DNA of 64,000 nt from Coptis chinensis (taxonomy: Eukaryota > Streptophyta > Magnoliopsida > Ranunculales > Ranunculaceae): contig CM027380.1 of the NCBI GenBank assembly GCA_015680905.1, positions 13,286,001 to 13,350,000 of the forward strand, read 5' to 3'. The notes beneath the pieces are model-generated. The model saw nothing but the letters and a program-made list of their open reading frames with translations. It had not been told where the DNA came from and did not search any database. The translations under genes were made by a program, and so were the position numbers. Each line of letters begins with the position of its first letter. Positions within the stretch are counted from its first letter, which is position 1. Positions 58,870-64,000 of the stretch are shown here, in pieces.

Positions 58870-61800
58870 GTATATATATATACTCTTTCTTTTATATGTT
58901 TCATAGTATTAATAGTTATGCATGTGAACTGTGAAGTGAATTTATGCCGTTTTAATGGGATGAGGCTATGAGGGTGGTTTATTACATATGTAATACTAGG
59001 ATTGACAAATGGAATAGTTCATTGTATGCATTTGAAGCATATGTATGTCATCTGTATTTAGTGGAGTTGAATAGCAAATATAGTAGTTGATCAATGGACT
59101 TCAATAGTATTTTTAAACATTTTACACTATAACAATGACGATGAATGAGGATGAATACCAGGGGATACAGGCATATAGTAGATTTTTATTCATGTCTGAT
59201 TATGATATGTGTCAAGCGTCAACTGTCAAGTGGGCAGATAGTCATATACTTGTATCAATACGTTTGAGTTTGTAGTGTAATGAAGCAAAGTATTGTGCAC
59301 CATAAATGTGTGATTGTTTCATAGGTTTTGTTTTGTCAGAATTAAATTTAAAGCTTTGTTAAGCCTCTCTTCATTGTTAATTTCAAGGTTCATGAGGTTT
59401 ATATCGTGAGATTGCGGAAGAAATTACAACATGAGATGCGCTATCTAGCTTCTGAACAAGGGTTCTCAATTAGAAAACAATTGTAGTAGGGAGATTAACT
59501 TGAGTCTAACACTTTTTTGATGTTGTAGAAATGTGCGAGCTTGGTCAATTAGAAATTGACAAATTTCTCTTTTCAACTTTGTCTTTGTTCGAATTGAATG
59601 GTATGCACTCAATAATATTCATGTGTCCCTCAAAACCCTTATTTTAGAACTGAATTAAAGACTAGAATATCAAAGAAAAAATTAATTACTATTATTATTA
59701 TAAAAAAAATAGGTACTCTTGGGGTAGTGAAATGGTCTTCAGGTCGTATTCAACTTGGGTTTTTGTGTTAAGTTACCATAAATTCAAAGGTAAAAAAAAA
59801 ATTTCTTTTTGTTCTTCCCATATAAATTTTGCAAATTGGTTTTATTGTTTTGATTTGAAGACTTGAATATCCTTGTTAGTTTTGTTTATATTCTTATGAG
59901 CCTAAAGTTTGTTTTAAACCTTCGTTCATTTATAAACCCAGCAACAGGTTAGTTCTTCGCGAAATTTGATTTAGTTCTTCATCTTCTGCACCTGCATAAT
60001 GAATGCATACACCAATGTCACAACCAAACTCACAATTAGTTTTTCTTTACTTTTCTAGTAAGTTGTGAGATGTCCAGGTACACAATTACAGATATGAGAA
60101 ATTTATTTATGTGAATTCAAGTTGATACTAGGACAACAAAGGCTGACACAATAATGTGAAATCATTAGGAAAAGACAAACACGTCTAAGAAATATCAATC
60201 TGCTATTTTTTGTTCTTTTTCTTGTTTGGTAATCAGATTTTTTTGGGGAAATGTGGGTATTTGTGGAAAGCATTTTTTACTCTTTAAGATTCTTGTGTGT
60301 GGAATGGAAGGGTTGAGTTAATTGTAGGGAACCTTTTTCTGTAAAAGGAGGTAATTTTACTATCAAACTTTGGGTGGTCATTTCATTTGTTGTTTTTGTC
60401 TCTATTAGACCATCAAACTTTTCTTCTTTACTTTTCCTGTTTTTTCATTCTTGGAGGGGGAATGGAAGAAAGGGGAGGGAGATTGGGATTGAGAAAGGAA
60501 AGTCTATGGGCATCCTCGGTGCAACTCTTCTCGGCAGTCTATCTTCATAATTGATAGACCAAGACAAAAACTTTCTGCAATGCACCCCTGATATGGCCTT
60601 TTTTTCAATCATCCTTGAGAATGTCCTGAATATTTGGAGTTCATCTCAATGGATAAGTGTCAAAAATATTCTCCGGGTTCCTTTCTCAGTACTAATTAAT
60701 CAGTACTTTTTTATCACTAAGAAGTTTGTGCCGGAGTTTATTAGACCTCCTGTTACTTTTAGTCTAGAAACAGCAGCCATATTTTGAGTCATGCAAGTTG
60801 TCATTGGGTCCTCACTTTAGAGGATTTCAATATTTGTTTACATTATATTATTGTAATTATGCTAGTATAGTTAATAAGAGTACAGAAGCTAGTTGATATG
60901 ACTAATACTTGTGATGTTGCTGTTGTAAGCTAATGCTCCCATTGTAGAATTTTATTAGAATCCAGTTTTGGATGGATGATATCATTTGGACAGACCTTAG
61001 AAGAGTGGAATGGAACTATGGATGTAAACCCCTCAGTAGACTTTTGCATCTCCTTGTCATTGGTCCATGCATCAATTGTCCCTCTTTCAGTACAAGTTCA
61101 CCTATTGAAATGGCAGATGCCATTGAACTCTCTGAATCTATGTTATTCTTGTATCAGATAACCCGACCTTGCTTCTCCAGATGATGATGTACCTTCAGAA
61201 TCGCTTGTGGTGGTTGCCAACCTTTTTTGGTTCCTTTTTCTTGAACTGTGAAATGTCAATTGGTGCATTTGCAACCACTCTTAATATTTCTAGACCCTTA
61301 AGGAGGTCATTTTTCTTATGTTTTCTTGAGGGCGGGATTAACACAATGGTAGGAGGTCATTATGTTTGTGTGAATCTTTTTATAAATGTCAAGAGAATTG
61401 TCATAGTGGTGGCTTGGTCAAGTCATGGCGGTTGAAATTATTGTATATATAGGATAGCCAAGGTCTAAAATTGATTCTTTCATGTGAAGACCAAGCCAAG
61501 TGAACAAGGAGTAAATACTAATTTTGTTGGGTTGTGTAATGCTTAAATAGTTTAAATCAGCTGGTGATGACACTAAAACAATATGTGACGTTGGGTTTTT
61601 AACTCTTTATTCAATTTGGAAATTATGTGATGGTGTTGCAAAAGAAGGGAGATTGAGAAAGTCTTTTCTGGGAGCACACATTTTGACTCGCACCCCGGGG
61701 TTGTCAGGAGGACTTGTGGAAATTTTATACGTAAACAAACTCATGACTCATGATCCTAGGCACATGCATGTAAATATTTTGTAATTTCTAACCATACAAG

Positions 61801-63127
61801 ATGTGGTCACCAATTATATTTAGAGGTCACCAATTATATTTAGAGTACTCTTTATGTTTAACAACTTCTAAAAGGGGTAGAGGTATGCAACTTGGTTGAG
61901 GTATGCAATTTGATTTATCATAGATTCTACTTAGGAGATCATGCCTACAAAAACCAGCCGTATCTATGCTTTTCTAATGGGACCAATTCAACGACAATGA
62001 GTTTGTTTATATGTCAACCTTCCACTAGCACTGGGAACTCTTCCCTGAGTCCTTGATGACAAAAAAGTCTTGTGTTTCGAGCTATTAAGAAAATCTCTCT
62101 TTCAAGTTTGGAGGACTGAAAATCAACTCATATTTTGTTGATTTATTGTTAAGTTCTTGAAAGTTTATTGTTAAGTTCTAGTATTTTGTTTTTGTACATT
62201 CTGTTACTCACCTTTCATACTGCTTAAGTTCTTGAGTCTTGACTAATGAGTAATGACCTTGATCACATGCAGCTTTTACGAGTACTTGCATAAGGTCCGG
62301 ATCTGAGGGGGAACAAACTGCTGCGGTAAAGCATTATAGGTGAGAAGCTCTTTCTTTGGTTATCAAACTTACTGAATGTATGTTATCAAGGTGGTTTTTT
62401 TGTGTGGTTTCCCTTATGCTTGACGAGGGACAGAGTCAAGTTTATTTTGTTGTAGAGAGAGTCTAGTTATTTTGTTGATGTACATAAATGACGGTTCATA
62501 CAGAAACAGTCTTGTATATATATACATTTTCATTGTCGTGTAAAAATTAGGTTATATGTACATATGGTTGTTCGATCTCACATGTCAGTAAAGAATCAGT
62601 TGTTCGATCAATGTATTCCTAATATTTACTCTTTGACATCTGTTAATAGTTTCTTGTAACTTGTAGTGGTTGTCCTTTCTTAATACTGTTAATATTGTTA
62701 ACAAGTTACAAGACATACAACCATGGTGTTTTGAAAGAACAAAAACTTTTCTTTTGGAAGTCTATCTTTTCCTTCTACTTGCGTCCACCTATTATGCGGC
62801 TAGAAATTGTATTATGGGTTGAATATTTCATAGGGTGTTATGTACATATGGTTGTTGGAAGGATGTCATTATTGATTTCCAGGTTATGACAGGTTTAAGT
62901 ATACGAAATGTTGACTAAACAAAGAAAACTCTGCCCAAAATTCGATAGAATTTGGATAGTGTAACGCCTCATTCTATTTCTTCATATATACTTGGAGTTA
63001 TCATAGCAAGCTTATAAGTATATTAGTTTTACATTTGGGATGATCTCTTTTTTTTTCTAGTGATTTTCTTTGTACATTGTTTATTTAAATATGGTTTACT
63101 AATACTTTTTTATTTTTCTTTGTAGCG
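58870..63127. other. Long stretch, no gene supported
   Basis: AT-rich with many short ORFs. The region 60970-61440 has several overlapping frames (for example SVDFCISLSLVHASIVPLSV) that may be a decayed exon, but I cannot place it. A duplicated phrase, GTCACCAATTATATTTAGAG, occurs at about 61805 and 61826. Confidence 0.35.
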
Positions 63128-64000
63128 ATGGGCCCTCGATCAAAGAATGTGAAGAATGTAGCGAAAACTACATTCAAGGGTGTTAAGAAATTGTTTGGTG
63201 GCGGTTCCTCTAGTGGTGGCGTAGTTGGAAAAAAGACAAAGCGGCGCATTAACCAAACGGCATCGCGTAGAGGGGACCATTTGGAAAAAGAGGTTCCTGA
63301 GGTTGATTCGTCTAGTGAAGATAGTGTAGATAGTATAGATAGTGATACTAATATAGGTTTATATGTAAATATGGACAAAGGGAAGAGTATAGTAGAAGAG
63401 GAGAGTGAGGAGAGTGAGGAAAGTGAGGAGGAGGGTGAGGAGAGGGATGAGGAGGAGGATGAGTAGGATGATGATGTGGAAGAATATGTGGTAGAAGACG
63501 TACCACCAGTGGAAGAAGTACCTCCGGTATTGGATTTCATAAGAAAATCCAATGATGATTTGGAGTTTCAAAGAGGTGTGTATGGGGGAGGCCCGTATGA
63601 GTCAGAGTTGTTGTATGACTATGCGGTGCATGTCGCTTGGGATGTTTGGGAGAGAAGGGTAATATTTTGTTTTTCTTGTGTACTTTGATTTTCTTTTACA
63701 AAATCTCTTGTTTATGTTCATATATATCTAATACGTGCTCGGTTGTTTCAGGAGGATCGCGGAGCGTTGAAGTGTGTTTCACACTTAGCGAAGTTATCCC
63801 AATGGGATTTCAAAAATGAATGTGAAAGGTCTCCGAGATTTGCCGTGCAGTTGAGAAGGACTGGGTTGTTTGATCTCGTGGAAGGTTATCACGAGCATAT
63901 GGATCCACCATTGACCTCTGCATTTGTGGAGAGATGGCATCCGGAGACCAACACCTTCCATATGCCAGTTGGGGAGATAACTGTGACTTTGGACGATGTT
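63128..64000 (+). pseudogene. Plant mobile domain protein, 5' part, in-frame TAG
   Basis: Exon 1 (63128-63658) starts MGPRSKNVKNVAKTTFKGVK, then has a Gly/Ser linker, a Lys/Arg stretch (KKTKRRINQTASRRG, a likely nuclear signal) and a long acidic run of SEESEESEEEGEE-type repeats. TAG at 63464-63466 interrupts the frame, which continues in phase with DDDVEEYVVEDVPPVEEVPP and GGPYESELLYDYAVHVAWDV. After intron 63659-63751, exon 2 reads DRGALKCVSHLAKLS, LTSAFVERWHPETNTFHMPV and GEITVTLDDV at the window end. 'L..A.VERW.PET.TFH.P.GE.T.TL.DV' is the hallmark of the plant mobile domain found in MAIN/MAIL proteins and many transposon-like copies. It could be a pseudogene, or a working gene with one sequence error. 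Confidence 0.75.

Noticed and set aside
63085-63552. A 155-codon minus-strand ORF rich in Ser/Thr
   Set aside because: It is the antisense shadow of the acidic repeat in the mobile-domain gene.

Overview
This looks like nuclear DNA from a eudicot plant. The background is very AT-rich, GT-AG introns break up short exons, and plant-specific families appear: a chloroplast RNA-binding protein, a plant mobile domain protein, a Ty1/copia element, CACTA and hAT elements and tRNA-derived SINEs. I cannot name the species. All calls come from reading the sequence; no database search was run.

Only one gene looks intact. It is a four-exon gene on the minus strand (56378-57524) for a 290-residue chloroplast protein with two RRM domains, probably the CP33C type. 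At the right edge (63128-64000, plus strand) is the start of a plant mobile domain gene with an in-frame TAG. Other coding sequence is broken: a conserved small-protein gene split by a copia element (exons from 26341 down to 16698), an endonuclease/exonuclease/phosphatase fragment with a one-base deletion (17572-17968), CDKA-like and ADP/ATP-carrier pieces beside a CACTA end (44825-48282), and an unrecognised two-exon gene with a frameshift and a stop (52323-53312).

The rest is mostly layered mobile DNA. Two full CACTA elements have matching ends and 3-bp target duplications (9774-13585, ACC; 37107-42549, TAT). Two more CACTA ends lie at 9375 and 48282. A 5'-truncated LINE (39582-41288) sits inside an exon of the second full CACTA element, with a 12-bp duplication. 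Three hAT-type MITEs have perfect 8-bp duplications (3244-3720, 20354-20720, 57632-58088), and a TA-flanked MITE lies at 35968-36285. A two-unit SINE with a perfect 16-bp duplication occupies 28148-28400. A decayed copia element with one LTR occupies about 21790-26286.

The most unusual item is a repeated element found twice (about 9743-14880, interrupted by a CACTA element, and 35433-36575, interrupted by a MITE). Its core is an array of short palindromes around ATGAACAATCATTGTTCAT, set between conserved flanks. The second copy also holds a perfect 79-bp-arm inverted repeat. Because the two copies match, each gives an empty site that helps date insertions in the other.

Long AT-rich stretches (283-3235, 4545-8940, 28420-33400, 42550-44820, 58100-63120) show no gene that I can support.
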